Positions 23,062 to 30,156 of a stretch of DNA of 47,637 bases are shown one piece after another (within the stretch, counting starts at the first letter, position 1; every line of letters begins with the position of its first letter). Where the stretch lies: contig JADHWH010000006.1 of assembly GCA_016783555.1 (NCBI GenBank), forward strand, positions 1 to 47,637. The letters are read 5' to 3'. The notes under the pieces were generated by a model. That model was not told the origin of the DNA and did no database searches. It was given only the letters and a program-made list of their open reading frames with translations. The DNA comes from Candidatus Omnitrophota bacterium (GTDB lineage: Bacteria; Omnitrophota; Gorgyraeia; JABMRJ01). The position numbers and the translations under genes are program-made.

Positions 23062-23442
23062 TTGGAACAAAAGACGACAAAAGGCAAGATTCTATATATT
23101 GAGGATGAGGTCGATGCATGCCGCACCATGATCGAGTTTCTGAACCCGAGGGGATTTGCCGTTATAATATCATTCACGGCTGAAGAGGCGTACGGACTTC
23201 TTAAAAAATGGAATCCCGATCTCGTACTACTCGATTTAAAGCTTATAGGCGCAAGCGGCATAGATTTCGTGCATAAGATACAAAACGAAGGCATCAAGAT
23301 ACCTGTCGTAATCATAACGGCATATCCTAAGAAGATCTCGGAAATAGAAATAAGGGGATTAAATATACGCGGCTATTATGAAAAGCCGTATAGCTATGCA
23401 GAGCTCTATAAAACCATAAAACAAATCCTGGAGGTGCGTTAA
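23062..23442 (+). CDS. Stand-alone response-regulator receiver (REC) protein
   Basis: A single REC domain: KILYIEDEVDA (acidic pocket), DLVLLDLKLIG with the phospho-accepting Asp, VVIITAYPKK and the GYYEKPYS lysine. There is no output domain, as in CheY or Spo0F. The start is taken as TTG 23062, 6 nt after AAGGAG, because the track start lies in the -10 box. The next gene begins 2 bp after the stop and is a PilZ protein, so phosphorylation and c-di-GMP sensing may be linked here. Confidence 0.85.
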   Translation: MEQKTTKGKILYIEDEVDACRTMIEFLNPRGFAVIISFTAEEAYGLLKKWNPDLVLLDLKLIGASGIDFVHKIQNEGIKIPVVIITAYPKKISEIEIRGLNIRGYYEKPYSYAELYKTIKQILEVR

Positions 23443-23443
23443 C

Positions 23444-23818
23444 GTGGCAAAACGAGATACGGATAAAGTACCCAGGCGCGCGGAAAAGAGAATCAAAAAA
23501 AGGATAGGCGTCAATATCGTATGCTACAATAAGAAGGTGACAAAGCCGAAACTTGATGAAGAGGTAGGCTTGAATATCGCCCTGGGGGGAGTGCTTGTAG
23601 AATGCTCAAAGAGACTTGCCAGGGGAAGCCTGCTTACGCTTAAACTGATGCTCACCTATGACTCCAAATATAAAATAATCCTGACGCCGGCGCGGGTGGT
23701 CTGGAATAAAAAATCCTCCCGCAATACTTATTATATCGGCTGCAAATTCACAAGGTTAAAGGCTAAGGATAAGGAAACCCTGACACAGCATCTTAAGAAG
23801 ACCGGGCGAAAAAAATAG
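23444..23818 (+). CDS. PilZ-domain protein
   Basis: The 124-residue protein has a basic arm RRAEKRIKKRIG (R-rich PilZ N-terminus), the LNIALGGVLVEC box (N/DxxxGG type) and the closing strand YYIGCKFTRL. It likely binds c-di-GMP. GTG 23444 has GGAGG 9 nt upstream, inside the REC gene's end. Second PilZ of this window; the first is at 11384. It is translated together with the REC protein. Confidence 0.85.
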   Translation: MAKRDTDKVPRRAEKRIKKRIGVNIVCYNKKVTKPKLDEEVGLNIALGGVLVECSKRLARGSLLTLKLMLTYDSKYKIILTPARVVWNKKSSRNTYYIGCKFTRLKAKDKETLTQHLKKTGRKK

Positions 23819-23843
23819 GGGCGCATTTTCGCACTTCTTGCCT

Positions 23844-24815
23844 CTATCTTTCTATGCGCTCGATATCTCCCTTCTCTATCAAGAAAGTCCCGCCGCTTAT
23901 CTCAAAGACCACAACCTCTTCTGTCTCGCGCGCTATCATTGCCTCGAAGTACCTACCGTTTTTTAGATAGACCTTCACGTAATCTGATCTCTCTTGCGCC
24001 GGTTCGGGTTCATCCAAATTCTTTATACTCTCCGGACGTTTAGTTACAGAACCGCTAAAACGAACTCTCGGCTCACCGCCGGCAGCAGGCGCAGTGCTCG
24101 ACGGCGCGGATATCGATATTACATGATCATCCTCAAACCATTCCGTATCGTTATATCCTATGCTGCATGCGGGGGACGCGTCTATATCTCCTAAGGAATA
24201 AGTCCCGCCCGAAGGGCATACCGGCATGGCGGATAGATATTGCGGAACCAAATCCTGCCAAGTTGGGTTTGTGCTCTTTCCGCCTGTTTCAATAAACCAC
24301 ATCCTCTTTGCCTTTGCGCTCTGGTTTAAATTCGAGATGCAGAGTCTCGCCATCGCCGTATCGCGCGCCCTTACAAAATTGGGAATCGCTATAGCGGCCA
24401 AGAGCCCCAGAACGGCCACGGAGAAAAATAATATTACGATACCTACGACAAGCGCGATTACACATCCCGGCCTCGCTTTCGCTGTAATCTTCCCCGCGTT
24501 TATCTTCTTGGCGGTCGCATACGCATCGAATATGCCGTATATCCACGGCAAGACTAACCAGCTGGTAAAGAGGATTAGAAGGCCCTTTCCTATCTGCCCG
24601 TTATAGATCTGCCCCGCGCCGCCTATTATAAAACTTAAGATGGCGGCCAAAACCGGTGAGCGCTCGCCCTTAGACGTCTCTTCGACTTTCTTACTAAGGC
24701 AGTTCTTGCAATAGTCTTCCCCTTTCGATGTAACGCGGCACTCTTCGCATATCGAGCTGCCGCACGATACGCACTTTGTAACAGCATCGGCTTCAGTGTG
24801 GTTTACGCACTTCAT
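23844..24815 (-). CDS. Zinc-finger / TM2 / pseudopilin-like fusion protein
   Basis: Residues 1-45 hold cysteines and histidines of a B-box-like zinc finger (CVNHTEADAVTKCVSCGSSIC). Residues about 50-105 are a TM2-like hairpin (LSFIIGGAGQIYNGQIGKGLL, GIFDAYATAKKI). Residues about 118-180 contain VLGLLAAIAIPNFVRARDTA and a CISNLNQSAKAKRMW helix, close to the end of a type IV pilin helix and its globular start, including CPSGGTYSLGD. The C-terminus has a small barrel, KVYLKNGRYFEAMI. No prepilin peptidase site (GFTLIE) precedes it. The role is unknown. Confidence 0.65.
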   Translation of the reverse strand: MKCVNHTEADAVTKCVSCGSSICEECRVTSKGEDYCKNCLSKKVEETSKGERSPVLAAILSFIIGGAGQIYNGQIGKGLLILFTSWLVLPWIYGIFDAYATAKKINAGKITAKARPGCVIALVVGIVILFFSVAVLGLLAAIAIPNFVRARDTAMARLCISNLNQSAKAKRMWFIETGGKSTNPTWQDLVPQYLSAMPVCPSGGTYSLGDIDASPACSIGYNDTEWFEDDHVISISAPSSTAPAAGGEPRVRFSGSVTKRPESIKNLDEPEPAQERSDYVKVYLKNGRYFEAMIARETEEVVVFEISGGTFLIEKGDIERIER

Positions 24816-24827
24816 CCTGCCCTCCTT

Positions 24828-25032
24828 TCTGCTTCGCCGAGCTTTAGAAAGATGTTCTGCTTCGCTAAAATGCTTTCGCTTTTAGCTTCGCAGAACTTCA
24901 AATTCTACGAAGCTCAAACGTGAAAACGTTTGAGCGAAGTAGGATGCAAGCTTGGCTTCGCAGAATTGTCTAAGCAGAAAGTTCCTACGAAGCCCAAAAC
25001 TTCTACGAAACTCTAATATGGGCGAAGTAGAA
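24828..25032. repeat. Array of related hairpins (TTCTGCTTCGC / GCGAAGTAG family)
   Basis: At least four inverted repeats are packed here: A 24855-24895, B 24905-24942, C 24954-24995, D 25001-25032, with an extra half copy at 24828. Each is built from TTCTRCGAAGC or its complement. In A, B and D the paired arms are interrupted at the same place by a 3x3 internal loop (GAA opposite GAA on one strand). It fills the gap between the fusion-protein gene and a membrane protein gene; no ORF is present. Confidence 0.7.
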
Positions 25033-25043
25033 CACAATCTACC

Positions 25044-26108
25044 TTATGTCAGTTTGAACAAATTGTATTTATCGCTGATCCTGGATATAAATTTTAAATT
25101 AAAGGTCCTGTGAAAAACTGAAAGCGGAAGAAAGACCATATTCATAAAAACCAAGAGCGCCGCTATGAGAGGCACTCCCGCGATAGACATTATTATGATA
25201 TACGCGGGCTGCGCGGGAACAGGTATGATTTTATATATTATCACAAATATCGCTGCCAACAGGATGCCCGGTATAAAGAGTGTTATAAGAAGGCAGAGAG
25301 CTATTACCGAACCCATTATAGAAGTGACTATCCTTAATCCCAGCTTTACAAAAATATATTTTACGAAAGAAGCAATATCTGAAGTAACGAGCCCCAGGGA
25401 TACGGGCAGGGCATTCAGTATAGAAAGCCTATCCTTATACATGACAATCAAAACATAATTTGAGATAAAAAATGACAAGAGAAGACTGAAGATAGAAAAG
25501 CATATTCCTGCTGTTAAATAGACAAGGATCGCCTTAACCGCCATCCCGAAGGAGAATTCGATTCCCTCTTTGAATACCCCCAATCGAGCCAGCGAATCAT
25601 AACCCCCTTTTGCCAAAAGCGCATATACGCCGAAAACCATAATGAGGTATGCGATATTCCACGCAAAATAAGAGTTGCCCAAGGGCCTATTCCTTACAAA
25701 AGGCCCTCTTATCGAGGCCTCGTTTTTAGCTACCGCCTCAATAAACAGAAATGAGAAATTTGAGTAGATCCATTCCAGCAACAATAAGAGTAGAACAATC
25801 AAGACGCCTATAAATACTGTGAGAAGCGCTACCTTTGTTCTTCCATACCTCTGGGCCGCATTATCATAAACCCCGCCCGCCTTATCAAAAGAAAAGGCAT
25901 CATCAGGTTTTTGGGGAACTCTTTTCGCTTCCTGCGCGTCTTTTTTGGCGGGTAGATCAAAATTAAAGTTGCAGCCGCCCTGCAGCTCAAAGGCGAAGAG
26001 CGCTATTATAAATAAGGCAAGCCATTTCTTAAAACTGAATGGCTTAAAGAGCAGTACCTTGGTCCATTCGATAGAACCTGATATTATACTGCCGAAACCG
26101 TCCTTCAT
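25044..26108 (-). CDS. Multipass membrane protein, unknown
   Basis: The N-terminus WTKVLLFKPFSFKKWLALFIIALF is a layout seen in a family of uncharacterised bacterial and archaeal membrane proteins. About six to seven further helices follow, with polar loops such as RNRPLGNSYFAWN. Residues 45-90 form a polar insert with GGCNFNFDLPAKK. No transporter or enzyme motif seen. It overlaps the upstream membrane-protein gene by 4 bp, so the two products may form one complex. Confidence 0.65.
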   Translation of the reverse strand: MKDGFGSIISGSIEWTKVLLFKPFSFKKWLALFIIALFAFELQGGCNFNFDLPAKKDAQEAKRVPQKPDDAFSFDKAGGVYDNAAQRYGRTKVALLTVFIGVLIVLLLLLLEWIYSNFSFLFIEAVAKNEASIRGPFVRNRPLGNSYFAWNIAYLIMVFGVYALLAKGGYDSLARLGVFKEGIEFSFGMAVKAILVYLTAGICFSIFSLLLSFFISNYVLIVMYKDRLSILNALPVSLGLVTSDIASFVKYIFVKLGLRIVTSIMGSVIALCLLITLFIPGILLAAIFVIIYKIIPVPAQPAYIIIMSIAGVPLIAALLVFMNMVFLPLSVFHRTFNLKFISRISDKYNLFKLT

Positions 26109-26713
26109 GCCTCTTTCTCTTTAACGAGAATGTATAAAATGCTCATGAAAAATATAAATAAGAATGCGTAAAGCGTATACCAGAGACCCTGTTCTATAAC
26201 TATAGATACTGACAGGGTTGAGAGATCCGTGTTTTTAAGTTTATAGAGGCCCGTTATAGATATGCCCCCGCTTAAAACGAGTATGGGAAATGCCGCCGGT
26301 TTAAACTTAAGCCCTGCCAGCGCAAGCGCCGCACATAATACGGCGGATAGAGGCAGGAGATAGACAAGATAGCTCTTCTTGTCCAGGTCTTTTGTCTCGT
26401 CAAACAGCATCTCTGCCACAGATATAGCCGTTTTGGATGATTTCTGATTGACCATCCTGGGAATATCGTAACCGCTGACCGCAGTCTTTATCTCTACGTC
26501 ACCGAGTCTATTTATGACGTCGGTGGCCTTCTTCAAACCCTTTATGGCCTTCTTGACTTCCGGAATATCAAAAAGCTTATCCTCGGCAACGCTGGCCACT
26601 TCTTCAGATATCTTTACAACGGAAGTGCTGATCCTTGCCCAAGGCATATAGAATGCCCTTACCACTACCACAGACGCTATTATAATCAAAATCACTAAAA
26701 TCGTTTTTTTCAT
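26105..26713 (-). CDS. Membrane protein with periplasmic helical domain, unknown
   Basis: An N-terminal helix (KTILVILIIIASVVVVRAF) is followed by about 100 residues of charged helix with VVKISEEVASVAEDKLFDI, then three or four C-terminal helices. No family recognised. Strong ribosome site (GGGGAGGGGTT before ATG) and a consensus promoter at 26793-26765. It is coupled by ATGA to the gene at 25044 and may be its regulatory or structural partner. Confidence 0.6.
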   Translation of the reverse strand: MKKTILVILIIIASVVVVRAFYMPWARISTSVVKISEEVASVAEDKLFDIPEVKKAIKGLKKATDVINRLGDVEIKTAVSGYDIPRMVNQKSSKTAISVAEMLFDETKDLDKKSYLVYLLPLSAVLCAALALAGLKFKPAAFPILVLSGGISITGLYKLKNTDLSTLSVSIVIEQGLWYTLYAFLFIFFMSILYILVKEKEA

Positions 26714-26764
26714 AACCCCTCCCCATCTGTATGGCCTTATTTTTTACTGCGTATATTTTATATA

Positions 26765-26793
26765 AGTATACACCTAAAAAGAAAAAGATGCAA
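26765..26793 (-). promoter_or_regulatory. Promoter of the two-gene membrane-protein operon
   Basis: Minus strand TTGCAT (26793-26788), 17-bp spacer, TATACT (26770-26765), then the leader to ATG 26713. Confidence 0.75.
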
Positions 26794-26799
26794 AACCCT

Positions 26800-28119
26800 T
26801 TACCTGCAAACAGTGTATGTCGCGCCTCCGTGCGGAAAAACATATACGCGCGCGTTTTTTGGCGCGTACCTCTCGGCCTGCCGCAACATCTCCTCAAGAT
26901 CCGCAAACTGACGGAAGAGCCCGATTCGCTTACCGGTATTCCGCGGGAGTTTGTCAGAGTATACAAATATATGGTTCTTCCTTGCGATCTGCATTGAGAA
27001 GTGCATCAAAAAACGCTCCTCTACCCCCGCGCGTTTTTTGAATCTATCTATAAAACCGAGGATCCGCCCTTTGCCCAGCAGTTTCAGTATAAGCCGTAAC
27101 AATGTATACAAATGAGGGATCACAATCTTCGGAATGGCGACATCACCTATGCCGAACTTACACTCAAGCAGGGCCAGGATAATCCCTCCCTCTTTTACGC
27201 TGCCTCCAGCGTTGGCGATGCACTTTGTGCCCTGGCGCAAGTCTGTATTCATAGGATTGGAGACGACCAGAGCGACGTCGGCAAGCTCTCCGATATCTTT
27301 TGCGCACATGGACTCGGATATCTTTACTCCTTCCCTGTGGGCCATTACGGGATCGCCGCAGACAAAACGACAGATCTTAAGCTCTTGATTCAGTATAACA
27401 TTGACTATGAATATATCTTTCCCCAGCATCATGGCCGCCTCTTCAAGGTCAAGCCTCATGGGGCTTTCTCTTTTGCCTATATAATTAAATCTTTCACCGG
27501 ATACGCCCTGCATGTGATTCTCTGCTATCGTCTCCTCATGGGCAAGGCCGGGCAAGAGCATCTTTAGCCCTCCCCCGAAACCGAGCAATGGGTGCGGCTC
27601 AATCAATCCCACGCATATAATTATTCCGGCATCGGCAAGGTGCTTATTGAGCCGGACTGTGGTGCCTCTTTTTGTCCTTCCTACCTCTATATGGCTTCCC
27701 GCATCTTTATAATTATGATTTATCCAGCGAATGCCTTCAACGGCGCCCCTGCCTATTTTCCGGCTCAGGTCTTCGGTTGTCATACTGCGGTGCACCCCGA
27801 GCGCTGTTATAATCAAAATATCCTCTTTCCGGACGCCGCAGCCGTAAAGGTATTTTAAAAGCGACTGAAAAAACTGGTAGGTCGGCGTCGGCCGGCTTAT
27901 ATCGTCTACAACTATCACTATCTTTTTCTCGCTTAGCCGCTTCGAGTCTAACGGGGGAGAGCCGATCGGTCTCTTAAGGCCTTCGATCAGTGAACCTGAA
28001 ATATCGGTTAATGGGGAAATTGCGTTTGGTTTGAGCTCAGATATTACGCTCCAGCTCTCAGGAAGGTTTATGCAGACTCTTTTGCCCCCGAAAGGGATAT
28101 TAATCTGGTTTTCCGGCAT
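26800..28119 (-). CDS. LarA-family nickel-dependent racemase/epimerase
   Basis: The LarA pattern is kept: DDISRPTPTYQFF, ITALGVHRSMT (His 108 equivalent), and EPHPLLGFGGGLKMLLPGLAHEETIAENH, which holds the equivalents of His 174, Lys 184 (cofactor-linking) and His 200. LarA enzymes use a nickel-pincer nucleotide to racemise lactate or related hydroxy acids by hydride transfer. Length is in the usual range. The cofactor genes larB, larC and larE are not in the window. The track start at 28131 is TTG; ATG 28119 is preferred. The substrate is unknown, since the family is broad. It follows a nitroreductase gene. Confidence 0.8.
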   Translation of the reverse strand: MPENQINIPFGGKRVCINLPESWSVISELKPNAISPLTDISGSLIEGLKRPIGSPPLDSKRLSEKKIVIVVDDISRPTPTYQFFQSLLKYLYGCGVRKEDILIITALGVHRSMTTEDLSRKIGRGAVEGIRWINHNYKDAGSHIEVGRTKRGTTVRLNKHLADAGIIICVGLIEPHPLLGFGGGLKMLLPGLAHEETIAENHMQGVSGERFNYIGKRESPMRLDLEEAAMMLGKDIFIVNVILNQELKICRFVCGDPVMAHREGVKISESMCAKDIGELADVALVVSNPMNTDLRQGTKCIANAGGSVKEGGIILALLECKFGIGDVAIPKIVIPHLYTLLRLILKLLGKGRILGFIDRFKKRAGVEERFLMHFSMQIARKNHIFVYSDKLPRNTGKRIGLFRQFADLEEMLRQAERYAPKNARVYVFPHGGATYTVCR

Positions 28120-28152
28120 AAAATGCGTCAAGCAGAACGAAAACTGTAGATA

Positions 28153-28728
28153 TTACTTTAATACAATCTCGTCCAGGGGTCTCTTCGGCACATGGTGCGT
28201 CTCTTTACCATCACGCCAGTATCTTATCTCTTCGGCTGCGCCTTCTATTACCACTTTCTCTTTGGGCCTGCCTAAGGCCAAGCAAAGAAGAATATCATAG
28301 CGCTGGGGTATGTTTAAATCCCTGCGGAGACCATCCCTCTTTATCGAGCCGATCATGCAGCCGCCCAAATCTTTCTCAACAGCGCCGAGAAGGATAGACT
28401 GGGCCGCTATTCCATGATCACAGCCGAAATTATCGGCAACCTCTTTATCGCCGAGTATGATTATGTAAGCGGACGGCCTCTCGCCTTTATCCGGCCCCGG
28501 CCAATCCTTGAGATAGCCGGCCCACGCAAGATGCGGAAAGATCTTTTTGTTCTTTTCGGAATCGCAGGAGAGTATGAACTTTAAAGGCTGGAGGTTGGCG
28601 GCGGATGCCGAGTATCTCGCAAGGCCCACAAGCTCTTTTAAGGTCTCAAAACTTATTGCGGTATCCTCATGAAACCTGCGATAACTTCTGTTTTTTAATA
28701 TTAAGCCCTTTATGCCCGCCCTATTCAT
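28153..28728 (-). CDS. Nitroreductase-family flavoprotein
   Basis: The FMN-binding signature is present: KNRSYRRFHEDTAISFETLKELV at the N-terminus (Arg-rich flavin phosphate arm), ARYSASAANLQPLKFIL with Ser/Asn near the ring, and DHGIAAQSILLGAVEKDLGGCMIGSI in the middle. The C-terminal GRPKEK turn is typical. It reduces nitro compounds or other electron acceptors with NAD(P)H. It overlaps the mini-secretin gene by 8 bp and is followed by the LarA-like gene. Confidence 0.85.
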   Translation of the reverse strand: MNRAGIKGLILKNRSYRRFHEDTAISFETLKELVGLARYSASAANLQPLKFILSCDSEKNKKIFPHLAWAGYLKDWPGPDKGERPSAYIIILGDKEVADNFGCDHGIAAQSILLGAVEKDLGGCMIGSIKRDGLRRDLNIPQRYDILLCLALGRPKEKVVIEGAAEEIRYWRDGKETHHVPKRPLDEIVLK

Positions 28729-29554
28729 CGATAGTCGCAGTGAGAAACATTAAGACCTTTTCGCGCTCTTTGGTATCGCCCCTTGAGAGGGGGCTTCCCA
28801 AGAAAGGCAGCCCTTCTTTTCTTGTCTCTCTCTTATCTTTACTGACTCCGCCTATGACCATGGTATTGCCGCTGTCGACTACTACCTGGGTAAGCGCGGT
28901 CTTCTCATGCAGGATCCCGTCTTCCTCGAAGCCTCCGCTTGAGGGCCTGAGCGTCACCGTAATCGTTCCGTCATTATTTACTCTCGGCAATACCTCCAGG
29001 TAATCGCCTGTCTTGGCATATATAGGAAAGATAAAGTCTCTGTCTGTATCTGTGTGCATGGCTATGATATGTCCGAATATTTCATCAACCGTGGCCTGGA
29101 TTACAGCCGGTTTATTGCTTAATGTCCTTATAGTCATCTCCGTGCGGACATGGGAGTTTTTGCCGCTTTTTAACAAATTTAAAACAACGGCGTACTCATT
29201 AGAAGGTATAACCACCTGGCTGGAGCTTATTCCCGCCTCTTCAAGAAAGAGGTCTGTGACTTCCGTGATAACTACATCTATCTTAACCTGTTTCGACTTT
29301 ACATCAAGGCGTTCAATTATTTCCTGTATCCGCTTTATATTTTTTGGATAATCGACTACGATTAAACTGTTGGTATTGGAATCGACGCTCATCCTGCCTT
29401 CCGCGCTCTTTAAATCTTTGACTATCTCATACATAGGATGCGCGTCCCCGCGTTGTATCTCGAAAATCTTAAGCTCCAGTTCGTCGGCCCGTAAGAGGGC
29501 CGCGGCCAAGACGGTGTAAATAAATACGGCTAAAAAGAGTATTCTCTTCATCAT
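28721..29554 (-). CDS. Short secretin-like protein (GspD/PilQ type)
   Basis: Signal peptide, then a NolW/N1-like domain (IFEIQRGDAHPMYEIVKDLKS, SNTNSLIVVDYPKNIKRIQEIIERLD) and a secretin beta core: VKIDVVITEVTDLFLEEAG, DYLEVLPRVNNDGTITVTL, TQVVVDSGNTMVIGGV, ending ERVLMFLTATI-like (EKVLMFLTATIDE). At 277 residues it is much shorter than usual GspD or PilQ and has only one N-domain. It may form a small outer-membrane gate, or be a paralogue that lost pore function. Start may be ATG 29551. A consensus promoter lies at 29609-29581. Confidence 0.75.
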   Translation of the reverse strand: MMKRILFLAVFIYTVLAAALLRADELELKIFEIQRGDAHPMYEIVKDLKSAEGRMSVDSNTNSLIVVDYPKNIKRIQEIIERLDVKSKQVKIDVVITEVTDLFLEEAGISSSQVVIPSNEYAVVLNLLKSGKNSHVRTEMTIRTLSNKPAVIQATVDEIFGHIIAMHTDTDRDFIFPIYAKTGDYLEVLPRVNNDGTITVTLRPSSGGFEEDGILHEKTALTQVVVDSGNTMVIGGVSKDKRETRKEGLPFLGSPLSRGDTKEREKVLMFLTATIDE

Positions 29555-29580
29555 TCTTCCCTTTATACTAAATTTTCTTT

Positions 29581-29609
29581 ATTATATGGCTATTCAAAAG
29601 TTTTTGCAA
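29581..29609 (-). promoter_or_regulatory. Promoter of secretin-like gene
   Basis: Minus strand TTGCAA (29609-29604), 17-bp spacer, TATAAT (29586-29581). Confidence 0.78.
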
Positions 29610-29633
29610 GATATATTTATCAGGAGGCCGGTA

Positions 29634-30155
29634 CTACAAATAATAAAAGAAGGAAAGTGTGACGCAAAAAAAGAGTAGCGTAAGCGGCAGGCGCTTATTC
29701 TTGGCTATGGTTAAAGCAAAAAAAAGGCCCGTAAGGACAAAAAGTGGCAGCGGGCTTCTATGCGAATCGGCGCTTTCGGCATATTGCTCTCGGATATTCG
29801 GCGGTCTCTTTGCGGCCTTCTGCCAAAAAGGCACCAGTGAGTTTTTTGCGTTCGTTCCTGAGCGCCTCGCCAGGGTCGGGAATCTGCGCGTTGCCTCAAC
29901 GAGCCTTTGGGGTATGCCGGCCGCTGCGCTGGCCGCTTCTCCCACCCCCTCTGAAACCGGATTGAACGTCTTCGATATACCGTCTGCGACATTTCTGACA
30001 ACCGGTGATTTCATAGCCCATGCCCCCACGGGCGTAAAGGCCTCCTTCGCCATAGCCGCGATCGCCTCATCAATGGTCGTGTTCGGTATGGTAACCGCCC
30101 CGGTCGCTATCAGGCCAAATCCGCCTATCAAAATTAAAGCTATAATCTTCCTCAT
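29634..30155 (-). CDS. Exported/membrane protein, unknown
   Basis: Signal-type helix (RKIIALILIGGFGLIATGAV), a mature part with PVGAWAMKSPVVRNVADGISKTFNPVSEG, and two short membrane helices at the C-terminus (PLPLFVLTGLFFALTIA, LPLTLLFFCVTLSFFYYL). No family recognised. Its ribosome site, GGAG, lies in the last codons of the ABC transporter gene and the two are separated by one base (TGATATG), so they are probably co-translated. Confidence 0.6.
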   Translation of the reverse strand: MRKIIALILIGGFGLIATGAVTIPNTTIDEAIAAMAKEAFTPVGAWAMKSPVVRNVADGISKTFNPVSEGVGEAASAAAGIPQRLVEATRRFPTLARRSGTNAKNSLVPFWQKAAKRPPNIREQYAESADSHRSPLPLFVLTGLFFALTIAKNKRLPLTLLFFCVTLSFFYYL

Positions 30156-30156
30156 A

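Noticed and set aside
24828-25032. Hairpin cluster as a possible CRISPR array
   Set aside because: The units differ in length and sequence, are palindromic, and have no equal-sized spacers; no cas genes are nearby.
27935-27960. TCTAACGGGG inside the LarA-like gene as a fifth copy of the CCCGTTAGA element
   Set aside because: Only one arm is present, it lies in a conserved coding frame, and no flanking duplication or second arm was found.
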